Shown piece by piece: positions 41,150 to 52,147 of a DNA stretch of 60,000 nt. The stretch lies in the NCBI GenBank assembly GCA_905221605.1, contig CAJNDS010002852.1, forward strand, positions 126,001 through 186,000, in the 5' to 3' direction. The notes beneath the pieces were generated by a model. That model did not search any database, was not told the DNA's origin, and was given only the letters and a program-made list of their open reading frames with translations. The position numbers were made by a program, and so were the translations under genes. Each line of letters opens with the position of its first letter. The stretch's first letter is position 1. Origin of the DNA: Symbiodinium natans. Lineage: Eukaryota; Sar; Dinophyceae; Suessiales; Symbiodiniaceae.

Positions 41150-43483
41150 GTGTGCTTTCTGAAGCGAGCGATGCCCCGCAACAGTCGCCATGGGAACTTT
41201 GCTTGCAGTGTGAAGCTCTTGCTGGGGTTGTCGTCGTTGAACGTTGCGGTTTGTATCTTTTTCTTATGGAGGACGAACCAAGCCCATTCAGGTGGCACTC
41301 CTGTGTGGCATGTTCGCGAGATGGCTTTACAAGATGACCTGGGCCGTCTTCATCGTTCCGTTTGTGCGCGATGCTCTGGCCGAGTCAATGGTCCGGTACC
41401 AACAACGCTTCCAGATGATGTGATGGAAGAATGCCAGTGGAAGGAGTTGCAGCACTCTGGCTTTGCAGATGCAAATGTTAGCTCTGAGTTGCATCATTTG
41501 GCGGATGCAAAAGCATTGTGCTTGCGCCGTGGAGATCGTTGCCAAGGTGTGTCGTGTGACTTTGGGAATCCAGCAAGGTGCCATCTTGTCAAAGGCAAGC
41601 AGCTTACCTTAGCTGGCCATGCAACACACGTTAAAGAGTGTTTGTCTTCTGGAGTCTGCCAGCACGATCGACAATCGATAGATTCTTCTGAGCTGCTGGA
41701 TCTGGACGCTGTAATTGTGGTTCTGGCTCATAACCGGGAGTCTGATTTAGCCGACTGTTTGACTTCGTTGTTGAGTCTGGCTCATATCGACATGTTTAAG
41801 TTGCATGTGTCACTAGATGATGCTCATCATTATGCCAGGATGGCCGATGTCGTTGCTGGCATTGCCAAAGCCTACAACAAAACTATTACGACTATGCGCG
41901 TGCCAGAAAGGGAAAACAATTTTACGTCGGACAACGCCGAACAGCAAAAGTGGTTCCAAACAAACACTGGCAAGATAGCTCACCACTATTGGGCAGCTTT
42001 CGAGCAGGTCTTCATGGTGGACGGATTCAAATGGGCAATATTTGTGGAGGAAGATTTGGTTTTTGCACCAGATTTTCTAGCGCTTTTCATCAGCACTTGG
42101 CAGCTGCTGCAGAAAGATCACAGCCTGTGGTGTGTCAGCGGCTGGAACGATGCAGGCTTTACGTTTGCCGTCTCTGATCAGTGCCGCCTTTTTCGGACAT
42201 CGTACTTCCCTGGTCTGGGCTTCATGCTGCCGCAACAGGTTTGGCTGAAGTTGCGGGAGGAGTGGCCATCTGCACCGACCATGGGTTGGGATTATTGGAT
42301 GCGCACCGCATTTCGCCGATCGCACAAGGAATGCATTGTTCCAGAAGTCCCCCGGAGTCGTCATTTCAGCCACAAAGGATCATCCATTACTCAAGATCGC
42401 CAAGTTGAGTTCTTCCAGTCTATGGCTCTGGCGAACCTAGTCAGCTCTTGCGTAAGCTCTCGTGGTTGCAATCACTTCGGCAATCTATCTTACCTTATGC
42501 AGGCAGAATATGAAACTTGGATCTTGCGTGCCATCCAAAATGCTCGTCCGGTCAAAGGATTGAGCGCAGTGCACCAGGTGGGCCAGCAGTGTGAGAAAGA
42601 GGCTGTCAACTTGGGAGTCCATGATGACCCAGACCTCTGCGCCGCGTTGGTTGGCTTGAGCCACTGCTCAAAATACTTCATGTTTGCGCCCAACTATCCC
42701 AATTGGGGCTGCAGGTGTTGTCAGGATGTTCGGCCCCTGGGCAAGGCTCATGTTTCATGGTCGTTGTACGAAGCGCGCGGAGCGGTAGCATTGGATCCGA
42801 AGAAGGTGTACATTGTGCCATATGTCAGAGAGTCCTTCATGAACATTGCACCCGTGTTTGGCTTGGTGCCATTGAAGATGACAAACGTGATTCCGCCTGA
42901 TGTACGGGCGGAGCATCATGGTTTGGTATTTGGTCGACATGTTGTGTCTCAAGCCGTTGTCATATTCGCAGACAAAAGGAGCGACAAGCCATACCTTCCG
43001 CAGTCCATGCGTGTTGCGCGGGACATGGATGTTGTGCGACAACAGGCGGATCATGGAGAAAGTTGCGATTCCGCTTGTGCCAAGACCGGTCGACGGTGTG
43101 ATGCTGAAGCATTGCATTCCCTGAACAACTGTCCGGACATGGAGGAGGCATTTGGTTGTAAATACTGTGCGCATCAGGTCGGACAAGAGCTGCCGGCGTA
43201 CGTCGTCGACAAGTTTCAGCCTACTGTTGGACAATGCCTGGTGACGTTCATATCTCAAATGTCTTGTCAGGCACGCCACCCGGCCACACGGAGACTCTGC
43301 GCTTGCGCTGCTGTTGACAAACCCGACGTGCCTGCCTTCGTTCATAACGGCACACGGCAGTACGTAAGAGCTAGTGACTGGGAATCCCAGATTGTAGAAG
43401 TGGGGGGGCATGTGCAAAAGGGTCAAGTGGCACTCCTTGAGCCTTCCTCAGCCATTTTGGCGCACACCCTGAGTGGGTGTTGA
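41150..43483 (+). CDS. GT13-family N-acetylglucosaminyltransferase (GnT-I/POMGnT1-like)
   Basis: This intronless 777-aa type II Golgi-style enzyme should transfer GlcNAc from UDP-GlcNAc to a mannose of an N- or O-glycan. The Met at 41171 (residue 8) is a plausible start. A signal anchor follows (LLLGLSSLNVAVCIFFLW, ~24-41). Residues ~91-165 are a Cys-bearing apple-like stretch. The catalytic domain starts at VIVVLAHNRE (~187) and has FVEEDLVFAPDF with E300-E301-D302 (the family EDD/EED metal site), WCVSGWNDAG (~326), LFRTSYFPGLGFML (~348), WDYWMR (~379) and CIVPEVPRSRHFSHKGSS (~395). Each corresponds to a known block of GnT-I and POMGnT1. A Cys-rich WGCRCC segment lies at ~481-525. Residues ~637-725 (SCDSACAKTGRRC ... 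QARHPATRRLCAC) resemble the C-terminal Cys module of MGAT5, which is unexpected in GT13. The acceptor cannot be decided from sequence. Confidence 0.9.
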   Translation: MCFLKRAMPRNSRHGNFACSVKLLLGLSSLNVAVCIFFLWRTNQAHSGGTPVWHVREMALQDDLGRLHRSVCARCSGRVNGPVPTTLPDDVMEECQWKELQHSGFADANVSSELHHLADAKALCLRRGDRCQGVSCDFGNPARCHLVKGKQLTLAGHATHVKECLSSGVCQHDRQSIDSSELLDLDAVIVVLAHNRESDLADCLTSLLSLAHIDMFKLHVSLDDAHHYARMADVVAGIAKAYNKTITTMRVPERENNFTSDNAEQQKWFQTNTGKIAHHYWAAFEQVFMVDGFKWAIFVEEDLVFAPDFLALFISTWQLLQKDHSLWCVSGWNDAGFTFAVSDQCRLFRTSYFPGLGFMLPQQVWLKLREEWPSAPTMGWDYWMRTAFRRSHKECIVPEVPRSRHFSHKGSSITQDRQVEFFQSMALANLVSSCVSSRGCNHFGNLSYLMQAEYETWILRAIQNARPVKGLSAVHQVGQQCEKEAVNLGVHDDPDLCAALVGLSHCSKYFMFAPNYPNWGCRCCQDVRPLGKAHVSWSLYEARGAVALDPKKVYIVPYVRESFMNIAPVFGLVPLKMTNVIPPDVRAEHHGLVFGRHVVSQAVVIFADKRSDKPYLPQSMRVARDMDVVRQQADHGESCDSACAKTGRRCDAEALHSLNNCPDMEEAFGCKYCAHQVGQELPAYVVDKFQPTVGQCLVTFISQMSCQARHPATRRLCACAAVDKPDVPAFVHNGTRQYVRASDWESQIVEVGGHVQKGQVALLEPSSAILAHTLSGC

Positions 43484-44549
43484 AGTGACTGGTGGATGAC
43501 CGAGTTGATTCGGGCAGTTCTTGGTCGTTTGCCTCAATTGCTGCCAAGAAGTGAGATCTTCCAAGCAAGAATTGCAATGGCATCGCTCGAACCTAGACGA
43601 AGACATACATAGCAGAAAGACATAGCCTGCCATCGGGGCCGGTCCGAATGAATCCGCGAACGGTCAGCTTGCCTGATCTGGTCGCCGAGAGGATGCTTGT
43701 GTTGTCATGATGCAGCATGTGTCTTGCCCCTTCGTTGGGTATTCAGGTCGTTCGTGGTAATTTCCCAAAGCCCTTCACCCAGCCGTTACCGGCACATACC
43801 CACCACACTCGCCCAAAACCACACTGCGTGCATACTGCCCTACATTACAAATTTCGACGTCGCTGAGTTGAACGGATTCGCCAAGTGTGTGTCAGTGTGC
43901 GTCGTGCCATGCCATCTCCTGGCAGGAAAAGAAACACCGCCCTCTCGCTGTCAGAGGGTTTTTCGGGTGCGAAGCATGATGGAGCACTGGCGGCCACAAC
44001 GCAAGGCACTTGGCCAGGACCTTCGTGTTCAGCTTCTCCGAATCATGCCGGCTTGTGTTGCCTTGTCTTGAGCAGGACGACCTGGAAAGGCTCAAGCATA
44101 TCCAGGCCAGTTCTTGCGCCAGAGTGAGCCGTAAGAATAGCGAAACTCTGGCCCTACGCCGCTGGTGGTGTTTGAATGTTCTTTTGGCCCAAGCAGCTGG
44201 GAGCTTTATGAGCTTCAGAATGTAATGTAATATAATGTACATGATATGATATAATATACTAACACACATACTTCTATCTGTCTTGCTCTCTCTCTCTCTC
44301 TCGCTCTCTCTCCCTGTCTCTCTTTCTCTTTACCGGCTTTATTACATTATGGCCAATGCTTGTTAGATTATAACCCTCTCTCTCTCCTCCATCCCTCCCT
44401 CTCTCTCACTCTCCCTACAGCTTTTATCACATTCTGGCCAATGCTTGTCTGATAATAATCTTTGCATGTTGTATGGTGGTTCCTTCGGGGTTCTTGGTTC
44501 TTCAGGCATTGTGCGTGGCGGTTTCGAGCGTGCCCGTCCATGGGCTGCC
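43484..44549. other. Intergenic region before the kinase gene
   Basis: No gene is seen. CT-rich microsatellites lie at 44284-44330 and 44375-44420. They flank a partly duplicated stretch, TTATTACATT-x-TGGCCAATGCTTGT, at ~44338 and ~44426. Confidence 0.5.
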
Positions 44550-47500
44550 ATGGAGAAGTACGAGCGCCTGCGGGAGCTCGGGCGCGGCTCGTACGGATGC
44601 GCAGTTCTGGTGCGCGAGAGAAGGGGCCGGAAACAACGTCTCAGGCTTAGGTGAGGCTGGTGTTTCATCACTGCAAGTGAAGTTGCATGGGCCCGTACAT
44701 GGTCCCTTACCTCCTCCAAAGGGTTCTGATCTAATTATGGGCCTTGGGTTGAAGAGGGTATATAAGGTGTATATAAGGGGCCCCCTTTTTTTCGGGCCCA
44801 TATTGGGGGACCACGTTACTACCCTAAGAATCACTGCGCCTCTCTTCAAGGAGTAAATCTGGTCAAGCCGTACGCTGGAGAAACCTGCAGTGCAAGTTCG
44901 GCACCATTAAACGCCATGATCCCTTGCATCATGTCAATATCACTTGAAAAGGAGTGACGGGAAAGGAGTAATCTTATTTGTGCAGTTCCACCTTCCCATT
45001 CGCTCGAGTTCATCAAGGGCAGAAAACAAAAAAAATGAACCAAGAAGGGTGTCAATTTTTTTTGCAAGCCAGCGCCCTCCTTTACCGCATCAGCAGCAGT
45101 GAGCATGCATCTGTTGATCTGCCTCAAATTGGTGTGGTATCGTGCTGTCGAGAAGCTGCGAAACAACGCAATGACCGGCACCATCAGGTACATCACAGAT
45201 TCTGCTGCAGAGTTACCTGATTGGTCGGGAGGGGCCAGGCTCCGTTTCTAGTTTGCAACCCCATATGACTACAGCGGTCTGCTGGGGGATATTCAACTTG
45301 CAAATGCTGCTGGGAGATGTAGCGTATTTAGCGGATTTAGCGGTCAGCTGCTTGCCACTGTATCGGCCAACGGTTACAGGCTTGGGGCCTTGGGGGTGCG
45401 CTTTTTCGGTTGCTTTTTGCAGGCTAAACCTAGCGGGTAGAGGGGTGAACACACAGGACATTTTTTTGGCCTCCTTTCGCCGGCTTCTTTGCTGAGCATT
45501 TGGGGCAGAAACGAGCGGGTTGTGAACCTACTGCTGCTTATCCTGCTGCTGCTGTGCCACTCAAGAACTTCAACTTGCACGTCTTCCTCACTGCTTACGT
45601 TATCGCGGTCAGGCTGGACGAGTCGTACACAATAGCGGCATGATTTCGAGGTTATGTTTTTGTTCTGGGCCCGAGTGCTCAGGATTAAGATACACTGGGA
45701 TCTGGTATTCAGTCCTCACGCAGCTTCGTTCACGTCCGTGCGGTGCGGCAAGAGTCTAATGAGGTGAGTGGCAAGATGTGCATGGGGCTTATGCCGTTTG
45801 TACAAGAATCCAGGTTTTTGTGGGGCGCCGCAAATGTTGTGGTGTATCGGTTCAGGCACTTACGACAACTTCTGTCCATGTGAAAATGGTCCCTTAAATG
45901 CAGCTCTCTACCTTATAGCAGCTGGCCAAGGTGTCATCAAAGAGATTGACTTGTCTCGTATGCCTGCTTCCTCACAGCGTGAGGCCAAGAACGAGGCCGA
46001 TGTCCTGAAGCGGCTGAGGCACCCAAACATTGTGGACTACTGTGAGTCCTTCCTGGAGGGTCAGATGCTTTGCATAGTGATGGAGTACGCCGACGGCGGA
46101 GATCTCAGCCATCTCATCAAGGGGAAGAAGGCTGCCGCCGAAACCATAGGCGAAGTTGAGGCCTTGAACATCTTCGGCCAGTGCTGTCTTGCCATCCAGC
46201 ATGTGCACAATCAACACGTATTGCATCGCGACCTTAAGTCCCAGAACATCTTCTTGACGCAGGGAGGCATCGTGAAGCTGGGAGATTTTGGTATCGCCAA
46301 AGTTCTTGCACACACTGCTGCAGAAGCCATCACCATGATTGGGACTCCACTTTATCTTGCGCCGGAAGTTTGTCATAGCAGGCCTTATGGCATGAAGGCT
46401 GACGTCTGGTCTCTCGGAGTGGTGTTATACGAGCTCTTGGCGTTGAGCCCGCCATTTACCGGCAGCAATCTGGCAGCGCTGATCAACAATATTGTGACTG
46501 CCAGCCCTGCGCCTCTTGCCCCTAACTTGAGCCAGGCTGTGCACGACCTCGTCGGTGACTTGCTGCAAAAAGTACCGGAAAGACGACCTGGCATTAACGA
46601 AGTCTTGGACAGACCTTGCGTTCGTCTGTTGCTAGGGACGGCGGAAACCACGCAGGATGCGACATTCGTTCCACAACACGTGCAGCAGAAGCATCAGGAG
46701 GTGCCTCAGGAGGTACCAGATTCCCTAGAGAACCTCCTGCAGAAGACAGATCAACATCGGAGGAAACCGCCTCTTCCGGATAGTGTGCAGTTGGCCCAAG
46801 AGTTCAGACGAAACAGAGATGCCGCTATGGCTGTTAAGGCACGTGTGGAAGGCAGAACAGCAGCCTGTCACCAACGCAGCCATAGCGAAGAGCCGGAGCG
46901 CGCTCTCAGCAGCTCCCGAAAAGTGGTGGGCGAGGCGGAGCATCTCCGAGCACTGCAGGAAGCTGCGGCGCAAGCAAGACGCGACCGGCGAAATGGGCAG
47001 GAGCGCTTGCGCAGAGAATTGGAGACCCCCCGTGTCCGCGACATAGATGCGACGGATCATGAACCGCGAGTCCGAGCAAGCTCGGCCGATGAGGCAAAGC
47101 ATTTGTTTGATTTGCACGAAGCAGCAGCGCAAGCTAGGCGAGATCGACGTCAGGTACAACAAAGGTTAAAAGAGCTTGAGAGGGGCCCGGACTTACCATT
47201 ACCGTGCACAGATCAAACCCAGGTACACGTCGAGGCTGGCCTCTCCAACTCCTCAAGCCCATCGAGAACGAAGCAAAGTCGAGAAAGTGCTGAAGCTAAT
47301 CATTTGCTCGCGCTGCAGGAGGCGCGTGCGCAAGCTCGCCGAGATCGCAAGCTCATTGATGCAAAGCGGAAGGCGGAGGAAGCTATTGAAAATGACAGGC
47401 CTGAAAGTGTGCAGCAGGCGCCACAACCTTGCAAGCCACGGACGCCGGAGGACCGCGCAGCAGCCGAGGCAAAGCATCTGCAAGCATTGAAGGATGCCGC

Positions 47501-47921
47501 GGCCGAGGCCAGACGTGAGAGACGAATGCTTCAGCAAAAAATTCAGCAAGAACTCGAAGGCAACGCCTCCCAAGGTGAGTTCTCCACTAGTCCGGAGGCT
47601 GGGGGCAGTCGGCACCTCCCTACAGAGAGCCCAGGCAACTCTGCAACCTCGCCAAAGCTTCCTCGTGACAATCTCGGCCCCAGCCAGGCCAGATCAGAAG
47701 AGAGGGAAGGCTCTAACTCGCCTGAGCTGGATGGTTCCCGCTCTTCCTGCTTCAGTCTGGCTGGACATCTGGCTTCGTCAGAGCCCGACTCTGTAAGTCA
47801 GCGGCAGAGCATCATGTCTAGCCGCTTGGAGTTGCGGAACTCGGATGGACTTGAGGGCGCACCAGAGAGGGCCATGCCGCCAATTCCTGCAGCTTGGTTC
47901 GTTAAGGCGCGGCAGGAGTAA
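44550..47921 (+). CDS. NEK-family Ser/Thr kinase with four coiled-coil repeats (two exons)
   Basis: Exon 1 (44550-44637) gives MEKYERLRELGRGSYGCAVL, the NEK start and glycine loop. Exon 2 is 45931-47921. The GT-AG intron 44638-45930 was chosen because it restores VLVRERRGRKQR-VIKEIDLSRM, matching NEK1 in length with no gap; the product is 692 aa. Visible are K33 (VIK), the HRD loop LHRDLKSQNIFL (D130), LGDFGIAKVL (D148), IGTPLYLAPEVC and KADVWSLGVVLYELL. NEKs act in cilia, microtubule and cell-cycle control. The C-terminal half holds four repeats beginning near A365, A418, A485 and A543, each A-(E/K/N)-HL-x-ALxxAxAxARR(D/E)R followed by Gln/Arg/Leu helix. These should form a coiled coil for dimerisation. 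The tail is Ser/Pro-rich. The exon 2 frame is open further upstream, but that stretch is not kinase-like. Confidence 0.92.
44638..45930 (+). other. Intron of the NEK-like kinase
   Basis: This is a 1,293-nt GT-AG intron with acceptor AAG|GTGTC. The donor follows CAAACAAC. It separates the glycine loop from the ATP-binding lysine. No gene is seen inside. Confidence 0.75.
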
Positions 47922-48440
47922 CGTGTTGATGTGCCGACTTTGACCAGAGTTGTTGTTTAAGGAAGAAAGGGAAAAGATGTGAAAAAAAGATGCCAAGTCC
48001 TGCCAAGCATCTGCCCACCCAGGACAAGCGTGCTGCGCCCGCACGACGGCCACCAAGAGATGCGGATACGTTGGGGTCTTTGTCATACTCCCTTACGGTC
48101 CTGGCCTCAATGCCACAATGTCTTCGCTGTAAGGGGATGTCGGCCCCAGGGCGTAGAGGCATCAAGAAGAACGTACGGGTCACTCAAGCTGAGAGGCTTA
48201 TAGAGCTTCATGTGCAAGGGTGTGAGAAGAAAGTGGACGCACCGGGTGGAAAGGGGGCGGGGGGGGGGGTCCAAGGGACGACACCTTGAAAAAAGACCCA
48301 TAAATCAAGAGGTCTGGCGGGCACCACGCCTGAAAACGGAAAGGCCAGCAGTCCACCACACGTAGCGTGGTTGCTATGTGCGCGGTGGCAAGAACGGCCA
48401 AGACTGTCGACGGACGCCAATCCTTTTGAACCCAGTGCTC
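47922..48440. other. Region downstream of the kinase gene
   Basis: No gene is seen. A G-rich run (GGGGGCGGGGGGGGGG) lies at 48255-48270. Confidence 0.4.
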
Positions 48441-48444
48441 ATGT

Positions 48445-49287
48445 TTGCGCCAACCTGTACTTGTTATTGGGTGTCTACGACTAGGGCAGCCTCCTCAAGT
48501 CGGTGTGGAATTACGTGTCGCGAGCACACGCATTCTGGCAGGCCCCGTTATCTTCGTCTTCGATGGCAAATTCTATCGGAAATGGCTTGTAGAGATGACG
48601 ATGCCTGCCACAGAGAAGTGGTCTGCGACAAAGCTTCGCTCAATCATTCCTGTTTCACAAGCGACCGCAGTGACAACGCCATAGCAAATCTTGTGACGGC
48701 GGTGGCGGTGGCAAAAGGATGCCGGCAAGCAAAATTCCTGCATGCTCAGCATCGCGACAGGGGCGGATGAAACGACGGCCAAAGGCCTGACCTTCTACTT
48801 GCCCTTGTACTACAGGACCCCCCGGCTGTGCATGTGTGGTTCGGGCTGAAGTCTCGTGACGATGTTTGTGTTGGACTTTCTTGCCAGGATACGACAGCTG
48901 GTTCTAAACACCGAGAAAACTGGCCACAGAGTCCCCCAGAAAATGCAGACGGAGTTGCGAGCCCTGGAAAAGCACCTTGCATATTCGAGTCAGTTGTTCG
49001 TGTTAGCAGTCAGAAAGGACGAATTTGGTCGCGCTTTCGTCATGGCTTTGTTTTCCGAAACTTGTCTCAGGTCGGTCGCTCGTGAGATTCGCACCTTGAA
49101 CCCTCTACTCTTCCAACGCTTTGATGATGTGCAGTTGGACAGGCGCCATTGTGCTGCCACTGCATTCACTGCATTCTGTTCCGAACAGTTTCGAACTTGC
49201 AGAGCTGCTGGGTTCCAGGCTGCTGCGTGCAATGCCTTTCCTGAGGCGGGAGTCAGTGATACTCAGTCATTGAGTGGAGCGGAGTAA
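48445..49287 (+). CDS. Possible exons of an unrecognised protein
   Basis: Two + strand frames have protein-like composition. At ~48465-48680 the frame reads VELRVASTRILAGPVIFVF then KFYRKWLVEM. At 48856-49287 it reads LDFLARIRQLVLNTEKTGHR, then RALEKHLAYSSQLFVLAV, then RAFVMALFSETCLRSVAREI, closing at SGAE. They may be exons of one gene on the same strand as its neighbours. No domain is recognised and no splice junction can be fixed. Confidence 0.3.
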
Positions 49288-49739
49288 CAAGTGCCGAGCA
49301 TGACAAGAATAAGTGGCTTCTTGCAGTGCTTCTTGCAGTGCGCAACCCTGGCAAGTAAAGGCTCTCTCGAGGCACGTCACAAGACGGGAGACATACCCGA
49401 GAGACTCGACATTAGACGCACGAGAAACGACGTGAGGCACTTCTGAGGATGCGAAATCCACGACAGTCACTACGGTCCCGCTCCCTCTGGTTGTTGACAC
49501 TGAACTCTTAGTGACGTGCCTCGGACACCCAAAGGCGACAGTCCCCCCGACCCATGCACTCTGCACTAGTTGCACCCCCTTGGGGTCGCTTTTGGTCGAG
49601 GCAATTCCTCGGGTCGAGTCCTAACTTCAAGTGACCCTGCGGTGACCACAGCCCTTTCAGAGCCCTTTCGCCCTTTGCTGAGGGAAAATGCCGGTTAGAC
49701 AAGTCGTGGTTTCTCTGTCTCACGCTTACTTTCAAGCAA

Positions 49740-50790
49740 TCGCAGCTATCCCTTGAGAAGGCTCTCGATGGGCCGTTGGATCTTTGGAAGCGACCAACTT
49801 GCAGCTGCATGGCCGCGGGCGAGTTCCAGATCATTTTTGCTCATGTCAGGTACCTCATGAAGCAGTATGGATCTTTGGGAGCAGAGCCAGCTGGTGTGAA
49901 CGACATTGCTTTTGATTGCCCGGAGGCAAAGTGAATCTTTATCTGGATCCAAATGGCGTCGGCGAGCGTCATGAAATCACCAAAGGAGCCATTTTCGGGG
50001 AAAGTCATTTCAGGCTCGCTTTGCGTGTTCTAGGGTCATGCCCGGTTATGCCAGTGCACACATCGTGCGCACTGCGCAGCCTTTTCCCTGGAGGTTAGGG
50101 GACGAGTCCATGATGGACATGGTTGGTGGCGCTGCGCAGTGCGAAGAGCCGTGTATCATCGGGGTTCCTCATATGCAAGCTTGTGCCAAGCCATCACCTT
50201 CGGCAAATCATTCGCATGTCTCCAAGCTACGAGTGCTGCCTTTTTTTGGTATCCTGCTCCAAGGTTTTGGGAAACGAGGTGTTGGAGGCTCCCAAAAGGC
50301 TTTGTATTCTGGCATGATGGTGCAGTGCATGATCCACCACGACAAGGCCTCATATGCCGACCGAGCTTTCGGAAATAGGAAGATTGCCCTCAGCATGCGC
50401 CATGCACCTGCGCTCTCGCGAGTGGCCTCTCCCTTGCAAATCGTGCAGCCTTGCCAGGAAGATGCCCAGTTGCCGTCGGATGAACCTGAAAGAGTGGTAG
50501 AGCAGCTGAGGTGCTACCTGAGAATTTCACAGGACCACACTGCAAGATCGATTTCGTACCATCCCGAGTCGCGTGGCTTTGTTAGAGGTTGCAGATCTTG
50601 GCGAAGAGTTGCTGAGGCTTCCCTGTCCTTTGCAGAGAAGTCGAAGATCCTAGAGGAGATGTGGCAAGAAGCAAATGGTGCATACAGTTGGTCAGAATGT
50701 GTGACGGATGCAGCCCGTTTTACGAGGAGAAGCAGCCAGGGGCTGTTAAACACGCTCTCGAAGAGCTTGCCAAGGCAGATTGGGGATTGA
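49740..50790 (+). CDS. Possible multi-exon gene, unrecognised
   Basis: A frame at ~49740-49928 reads SLEKALDGPLDLWKRP then GEFQIIFAHVRYLMKQYGSL. A second frame at ~49929-50015 reads VNLYLDPNGVGERHEITKGA. A third runs 50038-50790 and includes EPERVVEQLRCYLRISQDH and SFAEKSKILEEMWQEANGAY. The change of frame between these parts suggests introns. I recognise no family. Composition and strand suggest coding, but this is weak evidence. Confidence 0.3.
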
Positions 50791-51473
50791 GTTGAGGCAA
50801 GTGCTGTTTTTGAAGCCTTACTGCTTCAAGCAGATGTCAGGTCATAGTCGTTGAAATAGGTACTCGCCACGGCGAGGCCACTGAAAGATTTCACATGCAG
50901 ATCACGACAATGGGGACACGAAGAGCCCACACAAGTACAGGCCCCTGCAACGCGCAGAGCCCAAACGGGAAGCGCCTGATAAGGCGTCCTCTTTCAAGTA
51001 ACCAAGCTCATCCCACACGTGGCTAGTGTGTTGGCAGTATTGGCTCTTACTTTAGCGCCACCCCCCGTGGCGCCAGAGAGAAGAGCCCGCATTGCGAAGT
51101 AGGCGCACTTTCCTATGGACTCGCTATAAGGTCACTTTTTTTTCATCACAAGCAAAGGCTCTGAGCCTGTTCGAGTTAGAGCATGACCAGTAGCAGCCTT
51201 CAGGTATCAGGCTCCCGCCTCGCAGATGCGGAGTTTGATTCTAGTGGGGCCAGGGCAAAAACAAATTCCCTCTGGATTGCTCCCCCCCCTCCATTCCCCA
51301 AGGCCGATGGTGCCCCCGCCCGCTTCAAGCCTTGTGCAGTTGCATCCTGAGACAGCCCCTAGGATGTATAGCCATGCTTGAGGTTGCCACGCAAGTCCAC
51401 CTGCTACCAGGGCAGGCTCCGTGGTCAATGCGGTGCAACCGTTTGTGCTTGCTTGTGAGCTCGAACTCCAGCT

Positions 51474-51504
<31 letters not shown>

Positions 51505-51680
51505 GTCTCTGTCAGTCTTCTCTGCGTCTCTTTCGATTGGTTTGACGTTGCAGTTGCTGTAGGAGCTGTTGAGCGACCCACCTGTGGAAGACAGTGTCGT
51601 GATGGTTTCGAAGGGCAGCCCCTTGCCAATACCAGCCAGCATCTTGCAGCATGTGCGACAAGTGGCATTATAAAATTGTT
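50791..51680. other. Intergenic stretch
   Basis: No gene is seen. A CT microsatellite is at 51474-51512. Short direct words built on GGCGCCAGAGAGAAG occur near 51070. Confidence 0.4.
51474..51512 (+). repeat. (CT)n microsatellite
   Basis: This is a pure and near-pure CT run of about 38 bp followed by GTCTGTCTCTGTC. Confidence 0.9.
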
Positions 51681-51689
51681 CCCTGTTGA

Positions 51690-51850
51690 GATTGGACTTG
51701 GAATCAGGCATTGAAGTTCGTGGTGATATCAAGCTGAGCGAGAAGCTGGATGCTTTGCCACCGAAAAAGAAACGTATGCGTACCTCAACTGCAAATGTGG
51801 ATGAGATGATCACACGCTTTCAAGAACACCTGCGCCTTTGCCACCAGGTG
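51690..51850 (+). CDS. Possible exon with basic PPKKKRMR motif
   Basis: The frame reads LSEKLDALPPKKKRMRTSTA then NVDEMITRFQEHLRLCHQV. PPKKKRMR would suit a nuclear localisation signal. A frame end near CACCAG|GTG looks like a splice donor. This could be an exon of an unrecognised gene. Confidence 0.25.
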
Positions 51851-52147
51851 TTTTCCTCGACAGGGCCGAGAAGCTCGCAGGCTGTGACTAGAGCATCATG
51901 CTTGGTCAGACTCCGTATGTCCCGGGTTTGAAGTCTCGTGCTTCCTCCGGAGTGATATTGTGGTTCAAGCGCTGGTGCCTGTCAGTTAACTCCATGGTGG
52001 TTCAACCGCAGATGCTTGTTGGTTAGCTCCAGGAAAGTAACCCTTGTGGCATACACACATGTCATAAGCACCTGCTCATGATCAACATGTGACTTGTCAT
52101 GCCGCATTCGCCGTATCAATGTGACTGTAGCTGTAGCTATTTGAGCA

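Noticed and set aside
51178-51255. tRNA-like segment ending GGGGCCA with TTTGATTC
   Set aside because: The putative T-arm does not pair and no acceptor stem closes; not a tRNA.
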